A DNA stretch of 9,986 bases from Treponema sp. UBA1233 (lineage in GTDB: Bacteria; Spirochaetota; Spirochaetia; Treponematales; Treponemataceae): contig DBWR01000038.1 in assembly GCA_002309305.1 (NCBI GenBank), positions 6,641-16,626 on the forward strand. Reading direction: 5' to 3'. Under the pieces are notes generated by a model. The model was not told the origin of the DNA, searched no databases, and saw nothing but the letters and a program-made list of their open reading frames with translations. Each line of letters opens with the position of its first letter. Position 1 is the first letter of the stretch. This document shows, one piece after another, positions 1 to 6,700 of this stretch. The position numbers and the translations under genes are program-made.

Positions 1-17
1 TGTCGGAATTTCCGACA
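1..17. repeat. 17-bp palindrome TGTCGGAATTTCCGACA
   Basis: Two perfect 8-base arms, TGTCGGAA and TTCCGACA, flank a single T. The palindrome lies inside the open frame of the left-edge gene stub and encodes its CRNFRQ residues. It may therefore be a coincidence of coding or a binding site within a decayed gene. It touches the window edge, so any further symmetry to the left cannot be seen. Confidence 0.5.
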
Positions 18-105
18 GGTTCAAAAAGAAGGCAAAAGGGAAGTGTACAGAGAACTTTCTTTTTATAACCTTGATCTGGATTTATTAAGTAAAAAAGAGG
101 AGTGA
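1..105 (+). pseudogene. 3' stub of a RhuM-like (virulence protein RhuM family) gene, partial
   Basis: The first frame is open from the window edge to a TGA at 103-105, giving 34 residues. They contain CRNFRQVQKEG followed by REVYRELSFYNLDL. This resembles the segment of RhuM-family proteins where a 'TC..(F/Y)..VQ.EG.R.V.R' stretch leads into 'YNLDMI(I/L)SVGYR'. In the family the chain continues well past YNLD into a VGYRV..RGT.FR core. Here it ends after LDLLSKKEE, and neither other forward frame continues the motif. I therefore read it as a truncated gene. RhuM-like genes are frequent neighbours of type I restriction loci, which fits this window. The family call rests on memory of the consensus over about 30 residues. 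If it is wrong, this is simply the C-terminus of an unidentified protein. Confidence 0.42.
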
Positions 106-244
106 AAAACGAGGTAATTCAAAAAAATGGTAAAAACATGTAATTTTACATCTAAAATCTGGCCATTGGAAAATAATCGGCTGAGATTTTAATCCTCCAC
201 AAACAACAGAATCACCAATAAATTCACAAAATCGCAAAAAAATC

Positions 245-263
245 ATTAAAGTATTACTTTAAT
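245..263. promoter_or_regulatory. Operator-like 19-bp perfect palindrome
   Basis: ATTAAAGTA (245-253), a single T, then TACTTTAAT (255-263) form a perfect hyphenated palindrome. It sits immediately upstream of, and touches, the -35 zone (about 262-267) of the predicted promoter of the 321-884 gene. That is a typical place for a dimeric DNA-binding protein. It is AT-rich, so some symmetry is expected by chance, but nine paired bases in a row at a promoter edge make it a fair operator candidate. No regulator can be assigned from the window. Confidence 0.4.
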
Positions 264-281
264 TTCAATCGCCTCTACTTG

Positions 282-290
282 TGTTAAAAT
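282..290 (+). promoter_or_regulatory. Predicted extended -10 promoter for the 321-884 / 931-1593 unit
   Basis: TG at 282-283, one base, then TAAAAT at 285-290 match an extended -10 element (5 of 6 to TATAAT). The -35 region is weak (ATTTCA at 262-267, 17-base spacer), as is common with extended -10 promoters. Transcription would start near 297, leaving a leader of about 24 bases that contains the ribosome-binding site GGAGGTG (312-318). Confidence 0.45.
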
Positions 291-320
291 GCACTATAGT
301 TTACAGGTTGTGGAGGTGAA

Positions 321-884
321 ATGAAATACAAGAGCGACAAGACCCATGAGATTGAACTTTTTATGGACGGTATTGCGAGCGTTTGTGATGAAGCGGATAC
401 AATAAAGGAAAAGTCATTAGAAAAATTTGGCAGGAAGTTTGAGCCCTTGATTCTTAACCTGCTGATGCTGCGGACAAAGGATTTTACTGTTGAACAATTT
501 ACTGGCTTAGTGGACAGAACCGATGCTGAAGATCCATTTCCCAGTTCCCTGATAAATTGTGCAAGACGCAACGGCCTGGTCATTGTCAGCGGTTACTCTG
601 ATGACCTGTTGGAACTTGGAGGGGCGATATGTGATGAAGGCGACTGTTTTAATGGCGGACAATTTCATTTGGTTAAGGAAAGCGATAAATGGAAATTACA
701 GGCAGGCTCTGTCATGTACAATAACATAAAGGCAAAATGGTGTGAGGGAAAAGAAACAGATGAGTTCGGGGAACTAATCCGGTGGACTTATGATACCGAT
801 ATTTCACATTCAGATTTTTTCATGACGTTCAGGGGAGAGCCATATTGCAAGGGCTTTGTGTTTGACGTAAGGGATTTGAAGTAA
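321..884 (+). CDS. Phage-like protein of unknown function (187 aa)
   Basis: I cannot assign this to a named family. The start is well supported: GGAGGTG at 312-318 lies just upstream of the ATG, and an extended -10 promoter precedes it. The protein appears soluble, with no signal peptide or membrane segment. It has a charged helical N-terminal third (about residues 1-70), followed by a segment around SGYSDDLLELGGAICDEGDCF and a C-terminal segment around WTYDTDISHSDFF then YCKGFVFDV. The pattern 'SDDL.E..GAI.DE' with a later 'W.Y.TDI.H..F' resembles, from memory, small uncharacterised proteins of phages and prophages. The residues D, E and H could be catalytic or metal-binding, but nothing proves this. 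It lies 46 bases upstream of the RNA ligase gene on the same strand and is probably co-transcribed with it, so a role in the same process is plausible. Confidence 0.7.
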   Translation: MKYKSDKTHEIELFMDGIASVCDEADTIKEKSLEKFGRKFEPLILNLLMLRTKDFTVEQFTGLVDRTDAEDPFPSSLINCARRNGLVIVSGYSDDLLELGGAICDEGDCFNGGQFHLVKESDKWKLQAGSVMYNNIKAKWCEGKETDEFGELIRWTYDTDISHSDFFMTFRGEPYCKGFVFDVRDLK

Positions 885-902
885 AAAGCATTTTAACACA
901 TT

Positions 903-908
903 TATACT
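903..908 (+). promoter_or_regulatory. Possible internal -10 element (TATACT) ahead of the RNA ligase gene
   Basis: TATACT at 903-908 lies in the 46-base gap before the ligase gene and would start transcription near 915, shortly before the AGGAGG ribosome-binding site at 919-924. No acceptable -35 element lies at normal distance and there is no TG extension. It may be a weak secondary promoter or chance. Confidence 0.2.
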
Positions 909-930
909 AGTTCGGTGCAGGAGGAATTTT

Positions 931-1593
931 ATGGCACATAATTATCAAAAAATTTCGGCTCCATTTGGGAGGACAACGCCAAAGGACAGGCTAGTTGATC
1001 CATCCATTTTTGCAAAGCCCTGGGTTCAGCTATTTTATGACAGTGGCATTAAAATGTATGCTTCAGAAAAGATTGACGGAACTTCCGTTGGTATTTTTTG
1101 GGATGGTGAGCGGATTTCCTTTGTCGGGCATACGGAAAAATCAGAATTTTGCCCTCGTTATCTTGAGTATTTAAAAACCAATTTCGGAACTTCAGAATTT
1201 GAATCGGTCATAGAAGAGCTCTTCGGTGACAAGCAGATAAAGATTTACGGTGAAGGAATTTCAAAAGATTACAACGTGCATTACGGTTATCCCGAAGGAA
1301 ATTTCATCATGTATGACATACAGAATGAAAATGGAACTTTCTATAATCGTGTTGTGGTAAAGGAAATAGCAAAGAAACTGAATCTGATATATCCTTGGGA
1401 AGAGATGATGAGTTTGAAGGAGGCCATAGATTATATCAAAACACGTCCTGTTTCAAAACTGAATCCTGAAAACAAGATGGAAGGACTTGTACTTCGCGCA
1501 CCACTCGAGCTTTATACCAATCACGGAGACCGCATTATCTGCAAGGTTAAGGTAAAGGATTTCGTGGAAGGAGTGAAGGATTATAGAGAGTGA
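931..1593 (+). CDS. Compact RNA ligase family protein (KxDG nucleotidyltransferase)
   Basis: Predicted ATP-dependent polynucleotide ligase of the covalent nucleotidyltransferase superfamily, closest in style to the RNA_ligase (Rnl2-like) group. Its lysine would be adenylated by ATP and the AMP passed to a 5'-phosphate end before sealing to a 3'-OH. The nucleotidyltransferase motifs appear in order: motif I SEKIDGTSVG with Lys47, a motif III-like IKIYGEG at about 103-109, motif IV KMEGLVLR with Glu184, and motif V CKVKVKDF with Lys205 and Lys207. At 220 aa it is essentially the catalytic domain alone; T4 Rnl2 and similar enzymes carry an extra C-terminal domain, so substrate contacts may come from a partner or be minimal. 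The start is set by AGGAGG at 919-924, six bases before the ATG. It follows the 187-aa gene and is probably its operon partner. RNA ligases of this sort are common in phages and serve in RNA repair. Whether this one seals RNA rather than nicked DNA cannot be told from sequence. Confidence 0.85.
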   Translation: MAHNYQKISAPFGRTTPKDRLVDPSIFAKPWVQLFYDSGIKMYASEKIDGTSVGIFWDGERISFVGHTEKSEFCPRYLEYLKTNFGTSEFESVIEELFGDKQIKIYGEGISKDYNVHYGYPEGNFIMYDIQNENGTFYNRVVVKEIAKKLNLIYPWEEMMSLKEAIDYIKTRPVSKLNPENKMEGLVLRAPLELYTNHGDRIICKVKVKDFVEGVKDYRE

Positions 1594-1636
1594 TTTACAA
1601 ACAGCAAATTCCACCCTTTTAAAACCAGCCATTCCG

Positions 1637-1645
1637 TGATATACT
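1637..1645 (+). promoter_or_regulatory. Extended -10 promoter placing transcription start at the Fic1 ATG
   Basis: TG (1637-1638), A, TATACT (1640-1645) form an extended -10 element. The ATG begins at 1652, six bases after it, which is where transcription would normally start. The bases before the ATG (GCATAT) hold no Shine-Dalgarno sequence. The simplest reading is a leaderless mRNA. The -35 region (TTTTAA, 1617-1622) is weak. Confidence 0.5.
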
Positions 1646-1651
1646 GCATAT

Positions 1652-2512
1652 ATGGAAAAATCTAACCCAACTCCATTCGAAATAGATTTTGACTCATACA
1701 TCCGGCAGAGTGAACCGGGCAAGCAGGAAAACGGAAGGCTCTGGCAGACTGCAATTGGCTTGCAGCAGGTGGACGGGCTTACTCCTTCCAAATATCTTTA
1801 CGAAACTGCAAGGCGCAATATTGATGGCGAGATTACAATTGAAGAAGCAAAGCAGCTTATTGATTCGTACTATGAAACTCATCAGGGTAGAACAGAAGAT
1901 GAAAATGATGCAAAAGAAGCTGATAAAGTTTCTGTTCGCATTCGTGAAATCTTAGCAGAAAAAACCTTCAGTTTTACGCCGGATCTGCTGCTTTCGATTC
2001 ACAAGCGGCTTTTTAGTGATGTATTCTTAAAGGTAAAGGCAGGTCGCTTCCGTGATTACAATATTTCAAAACATGAATGGGTTTTAAACGGTGAAACTGT
2101 CCTTTATGCCAATGCTGATATGATTCGCCAGACTCTGGAATATGATTTTGGTCAGGAAAAGGCATTTGATTATTCTGGGCTTTCTAAAGAAGATGCCGTA
2201 AAACATCTTGCCCGCTTTGTCGCAAATATCTGGCAGGTTCATCCGTTTGGGGAAGGTAACACAAGGACTACGGCCGTATTCACAATAAAATATCTGAACT
2301 CCCTTGGCTTTGAAGTAAACAATGAGCCGTTCGAGAAACACAGCTGGTATTTCCGCAACGCCCTGGTTCGCGCAAATTATACAAACATGACCAAAGGCAT
2401 CTACATGAACACAGAATATCTGGAAAAGTTCTTCCGCAATATGTTGCTTGGGGAGAAGAATGAACTTAAGAATCAGGATCTGGATGTTCTTAACCGCAGC
2501 ATTGCCGAATAA
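1652..2512 (+). CDS. Fic family protein with fused VbhA-like antitoxin segment (Fic1)
   Basis: Predicted Fido-domain enzyme that transfers a nucleotide phosphate group (usually AMP from ATP) to a target protein hydroxyl. The active-site motif is HPFGEGNTRT, with catalytic His197, Glu201 for the metal, and the anion-binding loop after it. Compared with HPFx(D/E)GNGRxxR, position 204 is Thr instead of Gly and the second Arg is Ala208. The preceding region (RFRDYNISKHEWVL, then ETVLYANA) matches the usual flap before the Fic core. The N-terminal part, about residues 33-74, aligns without gaps to the antitoxin VbhA as I remember it: LQQVDGLTP (37-45), then ARRNIDGEITIEEA (53-66). In VbhA the inhibitory motif is (S/T)xxxE(G/N); here it reads L-x3-D41-G42. 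A fused but altered antitoxin segment is therefore likely. There is no ribosome-binding site, and the start lies at the predicted transcription start. It stands 58 bases after the ligase gene and 88 bases before a second Fic gene. The target is unknown. Confidence 0.9.
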   Translation: MEKSNPTPFEIDFDSYIRQSEPGKQENGRLWQTAIGLQQVDGLTPSKYLYETARRNIDGEITIEEAKQLIDSYYETHQGRTEDENDAKEADKVSVRIREILAEKTFSFTPDLLLSIHKRLFSDVFLKVKAGRFRDYNISKHEWVLNGETVLYANADMIRQTLEYDFGQEKAFDYSGLSKEDAVKHLARFVANIWQVHPFGEGNTRTTAVFTIKYLNSLGFEVNNEPFEKHSWYFRNALVRANYTNMTKGIYMNTEYLEKFFRNMLLGEKNELKNQDLDVLNRSIAE

Positions 2513-2524
2513 TACCAAACCCTC

Positions 2525-2581
2525 TATCGGCAAAATAACTCCCTCTTTTGCGGTCAAAATTCTCTTTATATTTTGCCGATA
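2525..2581. repeat. 13-bp perfect inverted repeat between the two Fic genes
   Basis: TATCGGCAAAATA (2525-2537) and TATTTTGCCGATA (2569-2581) are exact reverse complements separated by 31 bases. Inside the loop is a smaller symmetry, TTTTG (2546-2550) with CAAAA (2555-2559). Outside it, ATACCA (2512-2517) pairs with TGGTAT (2585-2590), so the symmetry extends from the Fic1 stop codon to the -10 of Fic2. There is no T-run after the right arm, so it is not a standard intrinsic terminator. A DNA operator for cooperative binding, or an RNA structure in read-through transcripts, are the likelier readings. Confidence 0.6.
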
Positions 2582-2593
2582 ATGTGGTATAAT
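2565..2593 (+). promoter_or_regulatory. Promoter of Fic2, apparently leaderless
   Basis: TGGTATAAT at 2585-2593 is a perfect extended -10 (TG, G, TATAAT at 2588-2593). TTTATA at 2565-2570 serves as a 4-of-6 -35 with a 17-base spacer. The ATG begins at 2601, seven bases after the -10. Transcription should therefore begin at or one base before the start codon, and CTTTCCT before the ATG is not a ribosome-binding site. The -35 overlaps the right arm of the 13-bp inverted repeat, so a protein bound there could block RNA polymerase. Confidence 0.55.
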
Positions 2594-2600
2594 CTTTCCT

Positions 2601-3503
2601 ATGGGTAAGGTTGAATATATTTCTGTGGAAGAGGCGGCTCGGGCGTGGCAGATTGGCGAACGCAGTGTCCGGAATTATTGTGCTCAGGGGCGTGTTGCAG
2701 GGGCTCTTTTGGAAGGGAAAATCTGGAAGATTCCGTCTGATGCACAAAAGCCTGACCGAAAGCCCCGTCATTCTTCTGTGGAAGAAAACCTTTTGGCATT
2801 TCTCAAACGCGAAAAGGAAGCCGGTCTTAAGGGCGGGATCTATCATAAAATTCAGGTTGATCTTACTTATAATTCAAATCACATAGAAGGTTCAAAGCTT
2901 ACTCATGACCAGACGCGTTTTATCTTTGAGACAAAAACTCTTGGTGTTACCGATAAGGCGGTGAAGGTTGATGATATCGTTGAGACTGTGAATCACTTCC
3001 GCTGCATTGACCTTATAATCGAAGGCGCCCACACAAAACTTTCGGAAAGCTTTATTAAGCAGCTTCATTTCATTCTAAAATCCGGTACCACAGACAGTCA
3101 GAAATCTTGGTTTAATGTTGGTGAATATAAGATGATGGCGAATGAAGTAGGTGGAACGGAAACCACAAAGCCTTCAGAAGTCGCTGGAGCAATAAAGGCC
3201 CTGCTTAAGGAATATGATTCCAAATCAAAAATTACTTTTGATGACATTCTGGATTTTCATGTGCGCTTTGAATCCATTCATCCGTTTCAGGATGGGAATG
3301 GTCGTGTTGGCCGCCTGATTATGTTCAAGGAATGCCTTAAGCATAACATTGTTCCGTTCATAATTACGGACGAACTCAAGATGTTCTACTACCGGGGTAT
3401 TGCGAAGTGGAAGAATGAACGCGGCTTTTTGCGTGAAACATGTCTTAGTGCACAGGATGCAATGAAAGCTACTTTGGATTATTTTGGAATAAGCCATGAG
3501 TAG
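2601..3503 (+). CDS. Fic family protein with N-terminal helix-turn-helix (Fic2)
   Basis: Predicted protein adenylyltransferase of the Fic/Fido family (300 aa). Three parts are visible. Residues about 3-50 (YISVEEAARAWQIGERSVRNYCAQGR, followed by IWKIP) look like a MerR/excisionase-type helix-turn-helix. A helix around 88-100 carries SNHIEG (Ser92 to Gly97), an exact (S/T)xxxE(G/N) inhibitory motif of class II Fic proteins, with Glu96 expected to block ATP gamma-phosphate placement. The Fic core has HPFQDGNGRVGR with catalytic His227, Asp231 for the metal, and Arg235 and Arg238 both present, so it looks active and autoinhibited. The DNA-binding domain suggests it may control its own gene; the inverted repeats at its promoter are possible sites. 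The ATG at 2601 directly follows a perfect extended -10 and lacks a ribosome-binding site. It differs in subfamily from the preceding Fic gene, so the pair is not a recent tandem duplication. Confidence 0.92.
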   Translation: MGKVEYISVEEAARAWQIGERSVRNYCAQGRVAGALLEGKIWKIPSDAQKPDRKPRHSSVEENLLAFLKREKEAGLKGGIYHKIQVDLTYNSNHIEGSKLTHDQTRFIFETKTLGVTDKAVKVDDIVETVNHFRCIDLIIEGAHTKLSESFIKQLHFILKSGTTDSQKSWFNVGEYKMMANEVGGTETTKPSEVAGAIKALLKEYDSKSKITFDDILDFHVRFESIHPFQDGNGRVGRLIMFKECLKHNIVPFIITDELKMFYYRGIAKWKNERGFLRETCLSAQDAMKATLDYFGISHE

Positions 3504-3517
3504 GAAACCTTCCTCTT

Positions 3518-3709
3518 TTTTCCAGTGAGCCGCAGTTTACGGATGATTCGGTAATGACGATTGCAGACTGCAACGGAATCCTTAAGGCGGGAATCAAGGG
3601 AGCTGAATCAATTGCAAGCGTAATCTGGCTGGCACGAAACGGACACTCAAAAGAAGAGATAAAGGAATATGTCATCGCGGCATTTCCCATAAAGCGTGGG
3701 GAAGGTTAA
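3518..3709 (+). pseudogene. Remnant of an ADP-ribosylglycohydrolase (DraG-like) gene with internal deletion
   Basis: An open frame without a usable start runs to a TAA at 3707-3709. It encodes EPQFTDDSVMTIAD and then, about five residues later, GIKGAESIASVIWLARNG followed by HSKEEIKEYV. TDDSVMT is the metal-binding motif of ADP-ribosylglycohydrolases (DraG/ARH family), which remove ADP-ribose from proteins. GIKGA..AS.I.LAR.G.SKEEI is a later conserved segment of the same family, normally about 70 or more residues downstream. The N-terminus, the middle and the C-terminus are missing, so it cannot be active. It lies between Fic2 and hsdR in a different frame from Fic2. The upstream limit is uncertain because the frame stays open back to about 3500 without similarity. 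Confidence 0.72.
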
Positions 3710-3733
3710 TAGATAAAGGGGTCAGATAACTTC

Positions 3734-3763
3734 TTACACTTTTTTCAAAATCTGTGGTATAAT
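3734..3763 (+). promoter_or_regulatory. Promoter of the hsd operon
   Basis: A perfect extended -10 (TG at 3755-3756, G, TATAAT at 3758-3763) precedes hsdR. The -35 zone is weak (TTACAC near 3734-3739, spacer about 18). Start of transcription is expected near 3770, giving a leader of about 28 bases with the ribosome-binding site GGAAAGG (3786-3792). The 11 bases TGTGGTATAAT (3753-3763) are identical to those at the Fic2 promoter (2583-2593). Confidence 0.6.
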
Positions 3764-3783
3764 GTAAAGAATAATACCACAGA
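3751..3783. promoter_or_regulatory. Inverted repeat over the hsd -10 and start site, candidate operator
   Basis: TCTGTGGTAT (3751-3760) and ATACCACAGA (3774-3783) are exact reverse complements around 13 bases. The left arm overlaps the -10 hexamer and the right arm lies just downstream of the expected transcription start. Because the left arm is not transcribed, this cannot act as an RNA hairpin. A bound dimer here would occlude the promoter. Restriction operons are often controlled so that methylase precedes nuclease, but no controller protein gene is adjacent. Confidence 0.5.
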
Positions 3784-3797
3784 AAGGAAAGGGTTGT

Positions 3798-6700
3798 ATG
3801 ACTTCATCTTTTGACTATTTTGAAAAGGAGTTCCCTGCTCTGGCTAAGTTGGGCAAGCTGGCGGAAGCTTATTGCGAAACTGACCCGAACGGTGCCCTTT
3901 ATAAAATTCGGAAAATAGGTGAAACGATAACAACCCTTATCTATCAATATGACAATATTGTTTGTCCAACAGGCAACATAAAGGATGTAAGCCAGATAAC
4001 AAGAATTAACACCCTTCAAGATTATGGCATCATAAGTCACCTTCTAGCAAAATCTTTCACACGCCTTAGAAAAATAGGAAATGAAGCAGTTCATGAAGAT
4101 TTGGATTCTTCTGTTTTAGTCAGAGAACTCCTTCCAATTGCATATAGTCTTTGTTTGTGGTTTGCTGGAACTTATGGAACAAATAAAAATCCTGAATATA
4201 AAGAATATGTAACTCCTGAAAAACTTAATGCAGTTGCAAAAAAGAAATTCATCTTAAAAATAAAGAAACCGACTGATTTTACTCCTCAGGAAAAACAGGA
4301 TGATGAAACAGAGAATCAGCTTATAGAACAGGCTGCAGTTGCGGCCGCACAGGTTCCAAAAATTTTAATTTCTGAACGCAAGAATCGTTCTTATAAAGCA
4401 AATAGGGCACGTCCACTTACAGAAGCAGAAACTCGTGAACTGATTGATGATCAGCTTCGTAAGGTAGGTTGGGAATGTGATACGAATATCCTTAATCAGA
4501 AATTACATGGGACAAAACCTCAGAAAGGTCACAACATGGCCATTGCAGAATGGCAGACTGATTCTAAAATCTACAATCACGGTTATGCAGATTATGCGCT
4601 TTTTATTGGTGAGAAACTTGTCGGTGTAATTGAAGCAAAAGCCGAACACAAAGATATTCCTTGTGTAATTGACGGGCAGTGTAAGGAATATGCAAGCCTT
4701 ATTAAGGATTCAGATAAAGATTATGTTCAGGGGAAGTGGGGTGTAAACGGGGAATACAAAGTTCCTTTTGCTTTTGCAACAAATGGCCGTCCATATCTTA
4801 AGCAGCTTGAAACAAAATCTGGAATCTGGTTTATTAATTTTACAAAAACAACAGAAGCTCCTAAAGCATTACAGGGGTGGATGAGTCCTATAGGTATTGA
4901 AGAACTTTTAGAGCGAAATGCTGAAAGCTATAAAAAAGTATATGAAGAACTTGATGACGATGATTTCTTACGTAACAAAGATGGTCTTAGCCTTCGAGAG
5001 TATCAGATAGAAGCAGTTCACGCAGTTGATAAAGCTTTGGAAGAAGGAAAGAGAAATATTCTTCTTGCCATGGCGACAGGAACCGGTAAAACAAGAACTT
5101 TCCTAGCTTTGATTTATCGCTTTTTGAAGACAGGCCGTTTTAAGAGAATCCTGCTTTTGGTAGACCGTAACTCTCTTGGAAAACAGGCATTTGATGTATT
5201 CAGCGAAGTAAAACTTGATCAGCTTCAACCGCTTACAGATATTTACAATATCAAAAATCTTGATGAAAAGGTAATTGATAAAGAAACAAAACTTCAGATT
5301 TCTACAGTTCAAGGAATGGTTCAGCGTATTCTTTATAATGACGGAGAACGAATGCCTGCTGTAACTGATTTTGATTTGGTGATTATTGATGAAGCCCACC
5401 GCGGTTATATTCTGGATAAAGAAATGGCAGACGAAGAGTTGTTCTTCCGCGACCAGCTGGATTATCAGAGTAAGTACAGAAACATCATTGAATATTTTGA
5501 TGCAGTAAGAATCGGATTTACAGCAACACCCGCTTTGCAGACAACACAGATTTTTGGAGAGCCTGTTTATACTTATTCATATCGTCGTGCAGTTTACGAA
5601 GGCTATCTTTGTGATCATGATGTTCCATATATTATTTCCACAGATAAAACCCGTAACGGAATTCATTTTGAAGTTGGAACTCTTGTAGATAAATACGATC
5701 CGAATAATAAAACTGTTGTAAAAGCCGAAGTTGAGCCAGATGAAGTTGATTACGATGTGGAAAAATTCAACAGAGAAATTATTACACGTCCGTTCAATGA
5801 AGCGGTTTTTTCTGAGCTTTTTGAAAACGGATATCTTAGTCTTGATGCTCCTGACACACACGGAAAAACTTTGATATTTGCTGTGAATGATGAACACGCA
5901 GATATGATTGTTGATATCATCAAAAAGATTTGTGAAAAGAATGAACTTCCTGAACAGGCAGTAATGAAGATTACAGGAAGTGCCGGTGGCGGAAATCAAA
6001 AGAAAATAGAAGACCTCATAAAGCAGTTTAAGAACGAAGCATTTCCAAGTGTTGTAGTCACAGTAGATTTGCTTACAACAGGAATTGATGTTCCTTCAAT
6101 TTCAAATCTTGTATTTATGCGATGTATCAAATCCCGCATTTTGTTTGAACAGATGCTGGGACGCGCTACACGACGATGCCCAGAAATCAATAAAACACAT
6201 TTTAATATTTACGATCCAGCCGGAGTATATGACCATATCAAAGATAAAATTGATATGCAGCCGGTTGTACAAAAGCCAAAAATTAAAATGACAGAATTAA
6301 TAGACTCTATGGTTTCAGTTCCAGATACAGAGCCAAAGATAATTCAATATCAAATTGAACAATTACTGGCAAAAGTAAATCGTAAAAAGAATAATCTCAC
6401 ACCGGAAGCTGTTTCAAATTTCAAAATTCTTACTAAAGAATCAAGCATAGAATCATATCTCAAGAGGATAGAAGAACTAAATCCAGTAGAAGCAAAAAAG
6501 CAGATTATAGAAGACAGAAAAGTATTTGAACTGCTGGAAGATGATAAAGCAGAACTAAGAAAAATCATCATAGATAACAAACAGGATAAAGATGTTCAGA
6601 TAACCCGTGGATATGGCAAGCACAATTTACAGCAGCCGGAAGATTATATTGAAGAATTTACAAATTACATAAAAGAAAACCGCAACAAGATTGAAGCATT

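Larger units (their letters stand above)
106..320. other. AT-rich intergenic region with several palindromes and the promoter of the next gene
   Basis: No open frame with protein-like composition was found here on either strand. Apart from the promoter and operator-like palindrome listed separately, it holds a 14-bp palindrome ATGTAATTTTACAT (138-151). It also holds an 8-bp inverted repeat, TAAAATCT (153-160) with AGATTTTA (184-191), around a 23-base loop. None is followed by a T-run, so none is a convincing intrinsic terminator. No tRNA-like or rRNA-like structure was recognised. Confidence 0.6.

Noticed and set aside
153..191. Possible terminator hairpin after the left-edge gene
   Set aside because: The 8-bp stem is A/T only, has a 23-base loop and no following T-run.
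2084..2557. 157-aa open frame on the - strand
   Set aside because: It lies opposite the Fic1 gene and the palindromic spacer, has low-complexity shadow-type composition and no ribosome-binding site, while Fic1 has clear family motifs.
1652..3503. Fic1 and Fic2 as a recent tandem duplication
   Set aside because: They share only the Fic core motif. N-terminal regions, inhibitory elements and active-site details differ.
2508..3783. CRISPR array or transposon ends from the scattered TGTGGTATAAT / ATAATACCA sequences
   Set aside because: There are too few copies, irregular spacing and placement at promoters. No transposase, target duplication or spacer structure was seen.
5577..5999. 140-aa open frame on the - strand inside hsdR
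   Set aside because: It is antisense to the conserved helicase region of hsdR and its Phe/Ile/Asn-rich composition is typical of a shadow frame.
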